Origin: Lutjanus erythropterus
Taxonomy: Eukaryota; Chordata; Actinopteri; Lutjaniformes; Lutjanidae
Length of the DNA stretch: 64,000 bases
Reading direction: 5' to 3'
NCBI GenBank assembly: GCA_020091685.1
Contig: CM034598.1
Coordinates: 17,651,362 to 17,715,361 of the forward strand
Shown here: in pieces, positions 39,718 through 51,377 of the stretch
How positions within the stretch are numbered: the stretch's first letter is position 1
Layout: the number at the start of each line of letters is the position of its first letter
Translations under genes and position numbers: made by a program
Notes under the pieces: model-generated
Told to the model about the DNA's origin: nothing
Seen by the model: the letters and a program-made list of their open reading frames with translations, nothing else
Databases searched by the model: none

Positions 39718-39900
39718 TAATTGAGTACTTAGTACAACGTGAATTAATATCCAAACCTCTCATCAACATTTTTGTAGCCACAAGGCTATACAAACACAAA
39801 TGGACCCATGAATACCATGACAGACAGAAGAAAAAACACAAAATCCTCCCAACATGTACAGGTTTGTAGAGGTGACCATGCAGAACAGCGCAGGATTTGG
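39718..39900 (+). mobile_element. Family A DNA element, copy 3 (fragment)
   Basis: TTGAGTACTTAGTACAACGT, ATATCCAAACCTCTCATCAA and TTTTTGTAGCCACAAGG line up in order with 1600-1665 of copy 1, and GTAGAGGTGACCATGCAG corresponds to the GGAGAGGTGACTGTGACA region. The centre is shortened. AAAAAGTAACTAATACTC at about 40062 may be its displaced right part, separated by the LINE tail at 39942-40025. Confidence 0.6.
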
Positions 39901-39941
39901 GAGTAATTTAGACTAAAGATTTGGAGATGTTTAATTTAAGT

Positions 39942-40025
39942 ACTTTGAATCTTGAATGTGCTTTGGCAATACTGTACTTTGTTATGGTCATGCCAATAAA
40001 GCATCTTTGAATTGAACTGAATTGA
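39942..40025 (+). mobile_element. Non-LTR retrotransposon 3' tail
   Basis: TGTGCTTTGGCAATACTGTA followed by GTCATGCCAATAAAGCATCT and a TTGAATTGAACTGAATTGA tandem tail is a common 3' end of teleost L1-like LINEs or their SINE partners. Only the tail is present. It seems to have inserted into the family A fragment. Confidence 0.55.
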
Positions 40026-40402
40026 GAAACAGAAAGCCCTTTGATAATGCGATGATAACGATTAAAAAGTAACTAATACTCTGAGTAGTTTTTGAGACGA
40101 ATACAGTCTTGAGTTTTATGGATGCATCCAGACAAGTAGAGGAGAGTAGAGAGTAAAGGGAAGCTCCTCTGTGGATGTGTGGACCCACACAAAGTAGCTA
40201 GCAAGCAGATGTTAGTGTGTAGGAAAATGTTAATGTGTTGCCTGGCAACAGTCCAGTGCCAGTCCAGTTGTATAACTATTTCTAATGACAGAGCCAAATA
40301 AATGATAAAATAAATAAACAGATCATGATCTGTTGTCGGTTATCAGTGTTAATACTGTGAATAAATGTAGAACTATTGTATACAAGCAATAACACATGAG
40401 AG

Positions 40403-40770
40403 TAGGAATAAGATTAATTGCAATCAAATCAAAATTGCAATATGGTTATGTGCAATAGTCAAATCACAGAACCAGAACCAAATCACAATTTTTAAAAAAA
40501 GGAAAAATGTGCAGAAAACATTATAATGAAATACTGTAGTGCTGCAGAGATGTCCTGGCCTAAAAACCTTTTTCTTCACATGAAAGAAGACAAGTTTGTT
40601 TTGTACAGACCCCAAAAATGTCACATCATCATGATTTTAACTGTTTTTTTCAGGAAAAATGAAAATTATGATGCTAAAATGATCATTCCCACTAATCGTA
40701 TTGCATATTGCAATTGCAATTTTAGTCAAATAATCTCATTATGACTTTTTCAAAATATCGCACAGCTCTA
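40403..40770 (-). mobile_element. hAT-like short element
   Basis: On the minus strand it starts TAGAGCTGTGCGATATTTTG, the usual left end of a teleost hAT short element, and ends near CAATTAATCTTATTCCTA. Flanking 8-mers CATGAGAG (40395-40402) and CACAAGAG (40771-40778) agree at 6 of 8 positions, weakly supporting a target duplication. Interior AT-rich, no coding sequence. Confidence 0.6.
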
Positions 40771-42663
40771 CACAAGAGCGAGGGCTCTGGTACTGACTAT
40801 CAGCACAGCTGTGATTACCTTTGATGATATTCGGCAGGCAAAGACACTCCCACCCATGTGATATTGCTTTAAATTCCAACAAGTTTACAGTCTGTATGTA
40901 CTGTGGTGTGTACAGTTTTGAAGACAAGTACAGATTATCAGTTGGCAGGAACTCACTGTATTTCACAAGGGAGCAAACAGATTGAGAAATGAATGAACAA
41001 AATGAATCATCAATATCTGTCAGCTAATCTTTTCCTGTTCATGAAATTTCAGCCAATTCTACTATTTTTTTTTTTTTTTTTTAATCAGATCCTGCCAACA
41101 GAGAAGGAACAACTCACAGACAAACTGGGGTGAAGTTAATGTATTCTCCTTCCAAGTTAGCTGGTGGAGACAATAAACATATGATAACAATATAATCAGA
41201 TGTTCTTTGTTCCACAGACTGACAAACTACAGCTGATATAAGAATTTATACATCAGAAAGTCTTAGTGTACTGTATGTATCACACTGCAGGATGTTCAGT
41301 GTGGAGAAGCTTACAGTTACAAACACCGGGGCAAAGGCATTTTTCACCTTCTGATGAATGTTAGTCTGGAATGAAGGCATACTCATGAATAATTTCCACT
41401 TGTAATCCTTTAATAAACTGGCTCTATAGCAACACAATATGGTATGCTTCTGACACTCGCACTGACTCTTTTTGGCTTCATTCCCTGACAACATTCATAA
41501 TTAATCCCATTGTGTTTCTGGGAAAAAAGACAAAAACCTGCAGATCAGCAGCTGTGATTTTACACCACTGCTGGATGAAAACCATTTTAGCCAAAATTAG
41601 ACGGAGTATCCTTCTGTGTGTCGCTTCAGCAAACTCTGAAAACTGATTACAGTTTACTCATTCAAATCGAGGCTCGATATGCACACGTCCCAACGGGCTT
41701 TTGCATGAATATTGTCTTATTTTGCCTTTTGCCTTTCATTAGTAAGTGCATTATTCATGTTTTATATTTGTTTTGCTGTGAGTTGTCAGCATATTTGTCA
41801 GGAAGACATGCATTCTGAAATATAATTTACAGAGCCAGTGTTTACTATATTCCCAAGTGGAATGACAGGCCATTAGCAAAGGATTTGTTTGAATCCAGAC
41901 TTTTCACCTTGGAGACAGTCGCTGGGTGGAAATATGCTGGCCAAAGCACAATCTATCAGAGCTGCACTCCTCACAGAAAGATACTTCATCATCAATGCTG
42001 AGATGATAAGCAAGCATCAGTTTTACTGCATTTCTGTGGTTTGCACTCTGAATACAGATACAGACCTGTGGGTTTACAGCAGCGCACACATCATCTGTGA
42101 TGTTTCAGTCAGAGGAAACTCTTGGTGACTTTTAATCATGCCTGCGGTCTCCTGGCAGGTGGTCTAAGTGCCCTTCATTACAGGCCGATCCTTCTCCAGA
42201 GAATGTACTCCACTGCTGCTGAAGGCCGGGTCGCCCACATTACCTGCAGACCATTAATTAAGCAGACAAGAGCTTCGTCTCAGCAGAGGCCGTAGAGAGA
42301 GCAGTTAGAAGCCGTAAAATATCTGGACAAGATCAATGGTGATTCTGTTTTTATATATCAGCCTTAAAGACATCTATCGAGGCAGTAACCGTCAGCTAAT
42401 GTCAGGAGGGGAAAGATATCAAAGGAGGGTGACCCTAATCCCTGCATGACTCACCCTGTGTCTCAGTGTGTGTGCGTGTGCAGTAAGTGAAGCAAAATGT
42501 TCTTACAATTGTGAGACACCTACAAAAAAACCTACAAAGTGTGGACTGCTTTGTTAAATGCCTCCACTTTGACCAAGTTCTTGCTTGTGTTTAAATTTAG
42601 GATAATAAGGTTAAAACTACACTATAAATGGCAATAGGTATTGGATTAAAGGTATTTGGCCAG
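40771..42663. other. Unique non-coding DNA
   Basis: No gene supported. A T-run lies at about 41064-41082. 42120-42320 is complex, balanced sequence of a kind often conserved, but that cannot be judged here. Confidence 0.5.
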
Positions 42664-43197
42664 GCTCTACGTGTGATTAAAACAGAATTACTTGTTGACC
42701 GCCACAGTTGTCACACTAGACACTGGCGCTGTTGTGTCGTTGCTTCTTAATTCTGCAGTGCCAGCATCCTGCATGCAATTACACACTGGGGCGGCCATGT
42801 AAACATGGATCGAAAGGATGGGTTCACATTTTCGCGAGTCTGTCTTAAAATTTCTATTTCTATTTGTCAGCTGTGTCGTAGCAGAGGGCGATGAAAGAGG
42901 GACGAGCAGGCACAGACGTACCAGATAGGCAGGAGAGAAACTTCACAGATCATCATACAAAACAATCGTTTTGACTGAATTGATGCAGAAGGAGTGATGC
43001 CCCATTTATCCAGGATCACAAAAAGCCTTACATTATAAATTCATGAGCTCTACGTGTGATTAAAAAAGAACAGAGGAGCAAAGTTGCTTGTTGACTGGTG
43101 CCGTTGACACATTAGACCCTGATGCTGTTGTGTTACGTCACACTTCTTCATTCTGCAGTGCTAACATGCTGTATACAATCACAGGCTGGGGCGGCTT
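42664..43197 (+). repeat. Direct repeat pair about 382 bp apart
   Basis: Segments 42664-42800 and 43047-43197 both begin GCTCTACGTGTGATTAAAA and share TTGTTGAC, a GCTGTTGTGT block, ATTCTGCAGTGC and CTGGGGCGGC in order, with roughly 80% identity and small indels. They are separated by about 245 bp without internal repetition. This is either a local duplication or two neighbouring copies of a dispersed repeat. Confidence 0.65.
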
Positions 43198-45188
43198 TAT
43201 AGCGCTGTTGTTTCGTTCACTGTAAAAAAGCAAACACAGCATAATGACAAGTGTTCATTGTGGCATTGCACAATCTCTGAGTAAAAAGGTCTTATTTCTA
43301 TATATTGGAGGGTCCTGGGAGGCTGGAGCCATATGCTGATGAAATATTCAGAAAATTGTCTTTGCAAATTTATGTTTTATGAGGAAGGAAATTCATTCAC
43401 CCGCAAAGATATGCACAGTGTGTTTTGGGGAGAAACACTGAATGTAAACATGACGTTATTTCTATAAAAGAAAACTCCACAGGATATCTTGTTTATCCGG
43501 ACTGAGGGAAATTCAAATATAGAATAAATGTGTGTGTATGTGTGCATGTAATGACTGCTATGAGTAAAACACTCAGAAAACCGAGGCCTATTCTATGTGG
43601 AAATTGTTTTTTGTTTTTTTAAAGCTTTTTTTATATATCAAGTGCCTCAATAAACAACATTTTAACGTTACATTTTTAATTGATCGGAAATGATTGTAGT
43701 TAATTAATTTGTCGCTGTGACTATATAGCTAATACTGACATTAACCTTCTCCTGAAAGGTTATTGCACAGAAGAATATGTTTGTTTTAGACTGTTTGGTC
43801 GGTGATGATTCATATTGATTTTGTCTACAGTTTCCCACTCTGCTTTGCAAGTCAGTAACCCCCACAATCAAACAAATAAGTGAGCAGCATTAAATCTGTT
43901 TATAGAAATCGAACCATATCAGATTGTTTTTTTATTTTTAAGTACCTGGGGGAACCTACAGCAATCAATAATGTATCAAAAAGCAATTTTGTGATACATA
44001 AACAGGATTTAAGTCAAATAATAATATTAAGAAGAATAAGAATAGTGGTTGTTGTTGTTTTTGTTGTTGTTATTATAATTATTATCATTAGATACAATAG
44101 GTAGATACACACATACACACATACGTGTATTTTGTATTGTGAGTGCTGTGCAATACCTAAGACATCCTGGCATGAATTCACTGTGTATAATCCTGCACTC
44201 AAAGTTTTGAAAGAATAAACGAGCGCACTGGGGTTTCAAACTACATCAGTAATTCATGCATGGCAGAGTGCTATTTACGTGAGGACATGTTCTGCATAAT
44301 ACCACATTTAGTGTGTCCAATTACATTAAATGTTCATATTGGGCTGCATCCTTCCCTCAGGGTTATAGAAACGTAGAGGTGGGAGGGGTGGGGGGTTATA
44401 AGCATTCAGTAAAGCCACTTCTCTATTTTCCTCAAAGAGTCTGAATCCATTAAAAATTTAAATAAGGCCTCTCTGAAGAGAATGAACGTACCCACACACA
44501 ATCGCCGTGTCACGGCTACAGTTTTGTGTGGAAGTCTGCGTGTGTGTGTGTGTTTGTGAGGGTTGGGAAGGATCTCTCTTCCACTAATAACTCCTCGTGG
44601 GATGCTCTAGCTGTGCGTACTCATGCATGAGTGCACACACACTCACGCATACACACAGCATGTAGCGTGCATGCTAACAGACCTGTGGGCTGAAATCTAC
44701 AACCCCGGAAAAACAGTCTGCAGATGAATATAAACCCTGTCTGTGTGGTTTTCAAAACAATTCACTTACACGGGCAATCAGTCTGATTCAAACACAATCT
44801 GACATAGTTGCGTTCGGCTGCTAATCTGAGCTTTTTGTCTGAGTCGCAGCTCGTGTTTGTACATAGCTACGCTGTGTTTACAGCAGAATCTAGAAGGGCT
44901 TTGTGCGAGAAAGCACCATCATGTTCGGGGGAATTACATGGTCTGTCCTGACGAAGTTAGCAGAATATTGAATCCACATTCTCATCTGCTCTGCACCTGT
45001 GAGTGTGCTGCAGTATACATACTGAATGTGCAGTGGATACATGAGGCAAAGTGGTCAGATTATATTAAGAGGCTTATTACGGTTTGTTTTTATTCAACAG
45101 CTGACAGAAACAAATAGGAAAACATGGAAAGAGGGGGAATGACTTATGATAAGGTTACCTGCCAGAGTCAAAGAGAAGACTAGACTAA
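43198..45188. other. Unique non-coding DNA
   Basis: No gene recognised. Contains a TTG/ATT-rich simple repeat at about 44046-44090 and GT/CA-rich patches at 44537-44552 and 44634-44658. Confidence 0.5.
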
Positions 45189-45713
45189 TAGAGCCTGGCT
45201 GATACTGATATTACATGTTTATTACAGAAACTCAATATCTATGCACTGGCTTTATACAGAATATAACCATCATAATACAGGAAATATGCATAAATGCACT
45301 TTTTGCAAAGATCCCTCAAACGTGGTTGTCAAACACTTAAATATGTAATGATATGTAATGGAGGCAGGCTATCTACAGTTCAACAATGAATTATATTATC
45401 CAGAATTACATTAGGGCTCTGAAAAAGTATACTTTCATGGTATTTTTAATAATTTTAAATAACTAATGCGAAATAAAAAAGTAGAGCTATACATATATAT
45501 AGAGAGAGAGTAAACCTGATTTAGGAAAAACAGTTAAATACACATAAAAATGTTTGTATGTATGTATGCATATCAAGCTTTTGAAAATAAAAATGTTCAA
45601 CATTATAGTGAAAAGAAAAATCAGATTAGAAAACATATTTGCCAGTAGCGATATAGACTGATACAGCGATCATAAGCCAATATCGGGTCGATAATATCTA
45701 TCAGCCAGTATGA
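45189..45713. mobile_element. Decayed hAT-like short element
   Basis: The left end TAGAGCCTGGCTGATACTGA and the right end, read on the minus strand as TACTGGCTGATAGATATT, form imperfect inverted termini. The right part carries the CCAATATCGGGTCGATAATA type of sequence typical of a teleost hAT short element. Flanking 8-mers TAGACTAA and GAGATTAA match at 6 of 8. The centre is AT-rich and diverged. Confidence 0.5.
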
Positions 45714-45984
45714 GAGATTAAGCCCAAATACACACACATACATACAGAAATCTCCCTTGTGAAATAGTTACAGCTGTTCTGAAAACACATCAACAGCACA
45801 GAGAGTCTCAGTTTGTCTCCAGCACTAATTCTGTTCTTTTACAGAGATTGAACAACATTAAACGTGAAACACATATAACTGATGTTTTGTTTATGTGAAA
45901 CATAACCAACGTACACAAAAGATCCATACTGCGATTGCGTGTGTATGCGGTTGTAATTCTTCTTTTTTTTCTTTTTAATAAATC

Positions 45985-46487
45985 TTTTTTTCACCATCTA
46001 CAAAACATCCAAAATGCTGCTGCTGGCTCTTAACACAATCCAGCAGATGGTCACATATTACACCTATTTTAACCTCTTTTCACTGGCTTCCCGTTAATTT
46101 TAGAATTAATCTTAAAATTTTGGTGCTCACTTACAGAGCACTACATGGCCAGGCTCCGCAGTATAACAGTATTCAACACATTTCATGGACTTGTTTCAAG
46201 AGTCGGGGAAAATCGTTCTTTCCAGATGGCAGCCTCTAAGCTTTAGACTCGTCTTCCAGTAAGCTTGAGATCACTGGACTCTTTTATAAAGCAGCTAAAA
46301 CCCCGTTCAGACGGGCAGTGGGGTAGCATGTGGTATTATAATTTAACTTATGTTTTGTATCTGTTTCCTTTTTATATTTCATCTGGTGTTTTTTCTTGTA
46401 AAATGTATTTGATTCTATTTGTTTTTTTGCAGGTTTTTATTTCTTTGTGACTTCTGTCTACAAAAGGTATATGAATAAACTTTGTGC
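45985..46487 (+). mobile_element. 5'-truncated L2-like LINE, 3' end
   Basis: Translations in shifting frames give HHLQNIQNAAAGS, then HGLVSRVGENRS and LPVSLRSLDSFIKQLKP (46251-46302). These correspond to the C-terminal end of the L2-clade reverse transcriptase protein, where the usual text is LQNAAARLL...LPxSLRSxxSLxSFKxxLKTxL. The 3' UTR ends GGTATATGAATAAACTTTG, a typical L2 tail. Several frame changes and stops show an old, dead copy. Confidence 0.75.
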
Positions 46488-46724
46488 AGTATGCAGTTTG
46501 TCTGTTTTTAAGAAGGGGTATACATTTTGGTCATTTTGCTAACAAGGAAGATGGCCTCCCCCTCGTCCCCCTTCATTTATGCCTGGGTGGCTTTTTTCTG
46601 TATTTGTGTACTTTTTATAGATTTAAAATCAGAGTAGTAAGTTTTGTTATGTGGCCAGTAGAACAATGTTCTCTGATGAATAAAACTTATCTTTTTTTAG
46701 TTTCTCTTAAATTTCACACTAGTC

Positions 46725-46748
46725 GTGTGTGTGTGTGTGTGTGTGTGT
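46725..46748 (+). repeat. (GT)n microsatellite
   Basis: Twelve consecutive GT units. Confidence 0.9.
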
Positions 46749-46911
46749 ATACAAAGCATGATTGTGATTCATGCCTCATCTCATGCATACACATCTATAT
46801 CTTTTCTCAGCACTCCAGCACATGCATGGACATATATGAGTTTTAGCATATTATGACTTTTGTAAGCTAACACAGATGCATACATGGGGCTGACTGGGTT
46901 AATTTGATTAT

Positions 46912-47144
46912 TTTCTTTTTTTGTTTTTTTTTTGGGGGGGGGGGGTATTTTTTGGGCTTTTTGCCTTTAATCACAGGACAGCTGAAGATATGACAGTAAA
47001 GGAGGTAAAGGAGGCAGATAGAGAGGTGATGACATGCAGCAAATGGGCCGCAGGCAGGAGTCGAACCAGCGGCCGCTGCAGAGGACCAACAGCCTCGATA
47101 CATGGTGCGCACGCCCTACTAACTGAGCTATAGGGACACCCCAG
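46912..47144 (-). mobile_element. Complete tRNA-derived SINE with target duplication
   Basis: On the minus strand the 5' head reads GGGTGTCCCTATAGCTCAGT, with the A-box TAGCTCAGTTAGTAGGGC and B-box GGTTCGACTCC at about 32-bp spacing, as in a tRNA gene. Next come CTGCATGTCATCACC, TCTTCAGCTGTCCTGTGATT, AAAGGCAAAAAGCCC and a C- and A-rich tail (46912-46946 on the plus strand). Perfect 9-bp direct repeats TTTGATTAT flank it at 46903-46911 and 47145-47153. A- and B-boxes are an internal RNA polymerase III promoter. It shares its body with 21823-21966. This is not a tRNA gene, because no acceptor stem closes. Confidence 0.85.
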
Positions 47145-48717
47145 TTTGATTATATTCTAATCTCTTAAATCTGCAAATAATGTGTGATACTAGGTAGTAA
47201 TGCTTTTCTGCTGGCATTGCGATGCTGTTCTAGTTTTTCTAACCAGAGCTTTTGCAGGTTGAAACACTGTGAAACTTTTACAAAAACTTCAACACTGACA
47301 GGATTTTAGAAGCTTTAACCCATTTTTTCTGTTTCTAAGTAATGTTTATAAATAATTGTGTTAAAGGCAAAGACAATTTACACAAGTTTGTTGGCCAAGA
47401 TTGTTACAAACACACACACATACACACACACACACACACACACGCGTGCGTGCGTTTCTAAACACTGACAATGTGTCAAAGTGTTTCCTTCCTCTCGCAC
47501 CTTTGAAGTGAAGCTCCGTATTATAAGGAGAGGTTTTTATCTTTGGTTTGCACTGCTTCAGGGAGGCAGCAGCACACACATCAAAGAGCATCACATCCCT
47601 CCCAAATCTCCACAGAAAGACAATAACACAAGATTGAGAGGAATCCTCAGACTTATTTACTCCAACAAATCACACGTACCAGGAGAGATCTGCTCAATTC
47701 TCCCTCTCATTAGCGGCTTTCTTCAGAGACAACAGTGTTTTCTGGCAGTAGTGGAGTAGTGCTCTGTTTACAGTGCTTACTTTTTGGTTTTACATTTTGT
47801 TAATTCAAGTTTATAAGAAAATATTTGTTCAGTGATGCACCGAAAATGATGAAAGCACATATTTAAATTATTCTGGCTATTGTATGGCATTTTTGGAATA
47901 TGAACATAATGAGGATGTTTTGTCTGTGAGCAAAAGTACAGACAGGACACAGTGACCCAGGTACTGAATGAACTGTATTTCAATTATTACATCCTAAAAG
48001 TAATTATAGCAACAGAATAAATCTTATTATTGTAGATGCTGTTACAGTTATTTTGCTGACATTTTATGAAATTTTTGTTTTTTTAATTTTTTCCTTCTGC
48101 ATCACCCACCTGTTGTATGTTCCATTTATTATTGTATTAGAGAAGGACAGTCTGGTTTCTGTATATAACTACAGTATGCTGGTGCTGCTGATGTTAAACA
48201 TACCAACTGTTTTTTTATTAAAACAGTTACTCTTAAAAAAACAAACACCAAGAGCAACAAAAACATGAAGAATTCACCTTAAATCATGAAATGTGTAGGT
48301 CTGACTGTTGTACTGTTGAATAATAGCAGTAATAAGAATACAGTACGCTTAAGCTCCCATTGATCAAGTGCAGTTTTGCAATATAATACACCATCATGTG
48401 CTAACTTCCTTTAAGCTGTTTAGAAAACTGATTTTGTTCCTTTCTCCCTTTCTATTATTTTGCCCTGTGGGCAGCCCGTCTGAACACTGAACACATGAGT
48501 GTCCCTGCGTGTTTTTCATTTTCTTTCTTCCTTTTTAAATTTCTGTTTCTTGACTTGACTGATTGCCAGAAATCTGTGTGGCGATCATGATGGAAAATGT
48601 GAATCACAGTGTAGAATTTATGACTCTAATCATTTGCATGCAGGAAACTATAAGCAGTGTTGGTCATGTCTTCACAAGTCTCCGTAGTTACTGTACCCTC
48701 CATTCTGTGACACCAGA
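47145..48717. other. Unique non-coding DNA with (CA)n at 47410-47443
   Basis: The CA run is interrupted by one TA and continues into CGCGTGCGTGCG. The rest is AT-rich with chance frames (47481-47759, 48053-48268) that show no recognisable protein features. Confidence 0.55.
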
Positions 48718-49379
48718 CACTGTAAAAAAAATAATGTTTTAATAGCTTAAAAAAGATAGTGTCCAGACTGCCTTAAAATGTCTCAAGTCAAGTTAATGTT
48801 GTAATAATTCAAAGCAAATAAATTAGTCAAATTAGTCAAATAAATTAATTCAGTTGGATTTGAGAAAACATGTTCAATTAGCTTAAGATGTTAACTTACC
48901 AACAACTCTTCAGTCAAAATGATGAACATTACAAACAAATTTGATTTTAGATTTTCTCAGTTTTAAAAATTCAAGTCGTAATTTCCTATAAAGATCATTT
49001 TTTAATGTAAAGTGTAAGGGTTAAGAGACTGAATTCATACTAATCTATCATCTTAGCATTTTCATTATTGCAAATGAAAGTGTATTAGAGACGTGCAGCA
49101 AGTTTTCATCAATCTATAAAAAGGTTCTCTAAGAGTAGCTGTCAAACAGTGCGGGCTTGGAAGGCTGTGAATATGCTGATCATGTTTCTTTAAAAACTTA
49201 ATTTAATGAGTTGAATTAATTCTGTACAGTACAGTCATTCGGCTCATCATTGCAAGTCAAAAGACTTCAAGTTACAAGAACTTATGTTTATAAATTCTGA
49301 AGTGTTCTGAAAAGAAATAGAAGTTAATGAGAAAAGATTAGTTGATTACACTAAATTCCTGTATGTTTTTTTTACAGTG
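48718..49379. mobile_element. Probable TIR element (CACTGTAAAAAAAA ends)
   Basis: Left CACTGTAAAAAAAA (48718-48731) and right TTTTTTTTACAGTG (49366-49379) are perfect 14-bp inverted repeats enclosing 662 bp of AT-rich sequence without coding capacity. CACTGTAAAAA termini occur in abundant teleost non-autonomous elements. No flanking target duplication is visible (ACACCAGA versus CAGCTATA), so the call rests on the termini alone. Confidence 0.5.
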
Positions 49380-50543
49380 CAGCTATATTAAGTTGGTTAT
49401 TGGTGTAGTGAAGAGTTTAGTTGCAAGAGCAGCAATGTGTGACACCTTGCTCAATTGTTCTACACTAAAATCAATGAAATGCTATTACAGGATGAAAAAT
49501 TGGGTGAAAAATAAGATTGAGTTGCTGTACTGTTTGTACACAATATCAGGTTTTTCTGTGCATAAATTGTTCGGTTTCGTCTACAAGCGATGGGCTGCAT
49601 TGTTAAATTCAGAGCTCTCTCTGCTGTAAAACTCCTCTGCTCATCTCCCTGCTTGTTGCTGTTTATATAACAGATACCGTATCTGTTTGATCTTCTGAGC
49701 ACAGATCTCTATCTTATGAGCAGCTCAAAGACTTCAGTAACACAACTAGACAGAAAAATCATGCATTTTCCTCCAGACTTCAGAAAATTTATTAAAAGCG
49801 ATGCCTTGTGAGTCAAGCAGCAGGGCCACTGAAGCCTCTGATTTAGAGAAATCTAAAAGAGCTGCACTCAATGCTGCTGTGTGATTTAAGAGTGAAATCT
49901 GACAGCTTATTAGTAAATATGCCACATTCATGTTAATGATCATTATTAGTGATGGTGTCATCTGGGTTGTTACCTGTGAGAAAATTAAAATATTATCAGA
50001 AGAGAAGCTTCTTAAATTCTTGAGCCGTTCCTAAAGGGAGGCAGGATTGTTGTTGTGAGTGTCTGGCATGACAGCGAAAAGCTATTCATGCATTCATACT
50101 ATTTTTTAAACCTCATCTCAAAATACTTGAAATGCACTGTCAAAATCTACTTTCTCACACCTCCAGCAGATTGTTTTCTCCTCTGCCGGGAAAAAAAATA
50201 AAGACCATCAATCATCTTCAACTCCACATCCTTATATGCATCTCTTTTCTTGTCTCTGTCTGTTTCTCTGACTTGCATCAGACTTGAGGAATATATTGCT
50301 TCTTTTTTTTTATCTTGATCAGACTCTTTTTCATTTTCTGCATATTATCTGAAGACAGGTGCATTGCTTCTCTATTCAAATGACTGTGGATATGTAATGG
50401 ACTTTGTGAGAAAAGATCTCAGTTTTTTTTTAGTTAATCTTAAGGCTTCGATAAGATCTTGTGCCATTTCTTTTGGGTCAAAACGTTGTGTCTCCAAAAT
50501 GTAAACTTTATATGAGCTATGGAGGATGTACAAATGTATTCTG
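49380..50543. other. Unique non-coding DNA
   Basis: No gene supported. 49750-49955 is balanced, complex sequence of the type often found in conserved non-coding elements. T-runs lie near 50304 and 50422. Confidence 0.5.
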
Positions 50544-51377
50544 TAACACTTTATAATAAACATCATTAATAAATAGGAAATAAGACAAATACAAGACTGC
50601 ACACACTACTCACATTTAGATATGTTATGTGATAGGCTCATCTATGTTGAAAACATAAACAAGATGGTAAAAAGATGTTGTTGGAGGATCTGTAAAAGAG
50701 AGATAATCTTAAGCTGTTAGCAAAATAGTAGCTAACTAGCTAGTCAATGTGCATCAATCATTAGCTAGCTAGTTAGCATAGCATTTTACTACCATTATCT
50801 AACTCAAGATGTGACCCTGTTTGTCACTTTTATAGGAAAAGGAGAACGTTGACCAAGGTTGACAAAGGAAGGGTCAGTTACATTCTGATCAAATTAGTAA
50901 ACTAATATTTTATTGTGGCGCACATTGTAGTATATTATATTATAGTAGATTTGTAAATCATTACATAGAGAGATGGAGCAAATATTTGTAACATTTTGTT
51001 AATAGTTAATAATTAGTTTGGAAACAGTCTATAAACATTATTTTGATGCTATCATGAAGTTCAAACTGATGATTATAATACTTTATGTCTGTACCGCTAT
51101 GAGTTTACATTACATACATGAACCTATTGAGAACATGTTGTCTGGACGGTTATTGTAAAATTGCAACTGATGGTTATGCTATTTTGTACATGGTTGTTAA
51201 ATACAGTGTAGTGCATCTGTAAACACTATTTTCATGTCCAAAGTTGCAATGCTTAATAAATGGCTTATAAAGCATTACATTATTACATTACTTAAATGGT
51301 TGTTAAGAGTAAAATAACTATTAACAAAAGTCTAACTATCAATTTATCTTTCATTAATGATGGTTTGTTATAAAGTA
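50544..51377. mobile_element. Large inverted-repeat DNA element
   Basis: Left AACACTTTATAATAAACATC continues ATTAATAAAT. The right end on the minus strand reads ACTTTATAACAAACCATCAT, then TAATGAA, an imperfect terminal inverted repeat of nearly 30 bp. Internal GTAATGCTTTATAAGCCATT-type sequence on the minus strand is typical of a teleost foldback-type short element. A perfect 13-bp inner palindrome arm pair GCTAACTAGCTAG lies at 50731-50743/50765-50777. No coding sequence. Confidence 0.6.

Noticed and set aside
42664-43197. CRISPR-like direct repeats
   Set aside because: Only two long, imperfect units in a vertebrate context.
46484-46846. 120-codon plus-strand frame
   Set aside because: Begins in the L2-like tail and runs through a GT microsatellite (VCVCVCVY), so it is an artefact.
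46912-47144. tRNA gene
   Set aside because: A and B boxes are present but no closing acceptor stem or tRNA-length fold. Tail and target duplication show a SINE.
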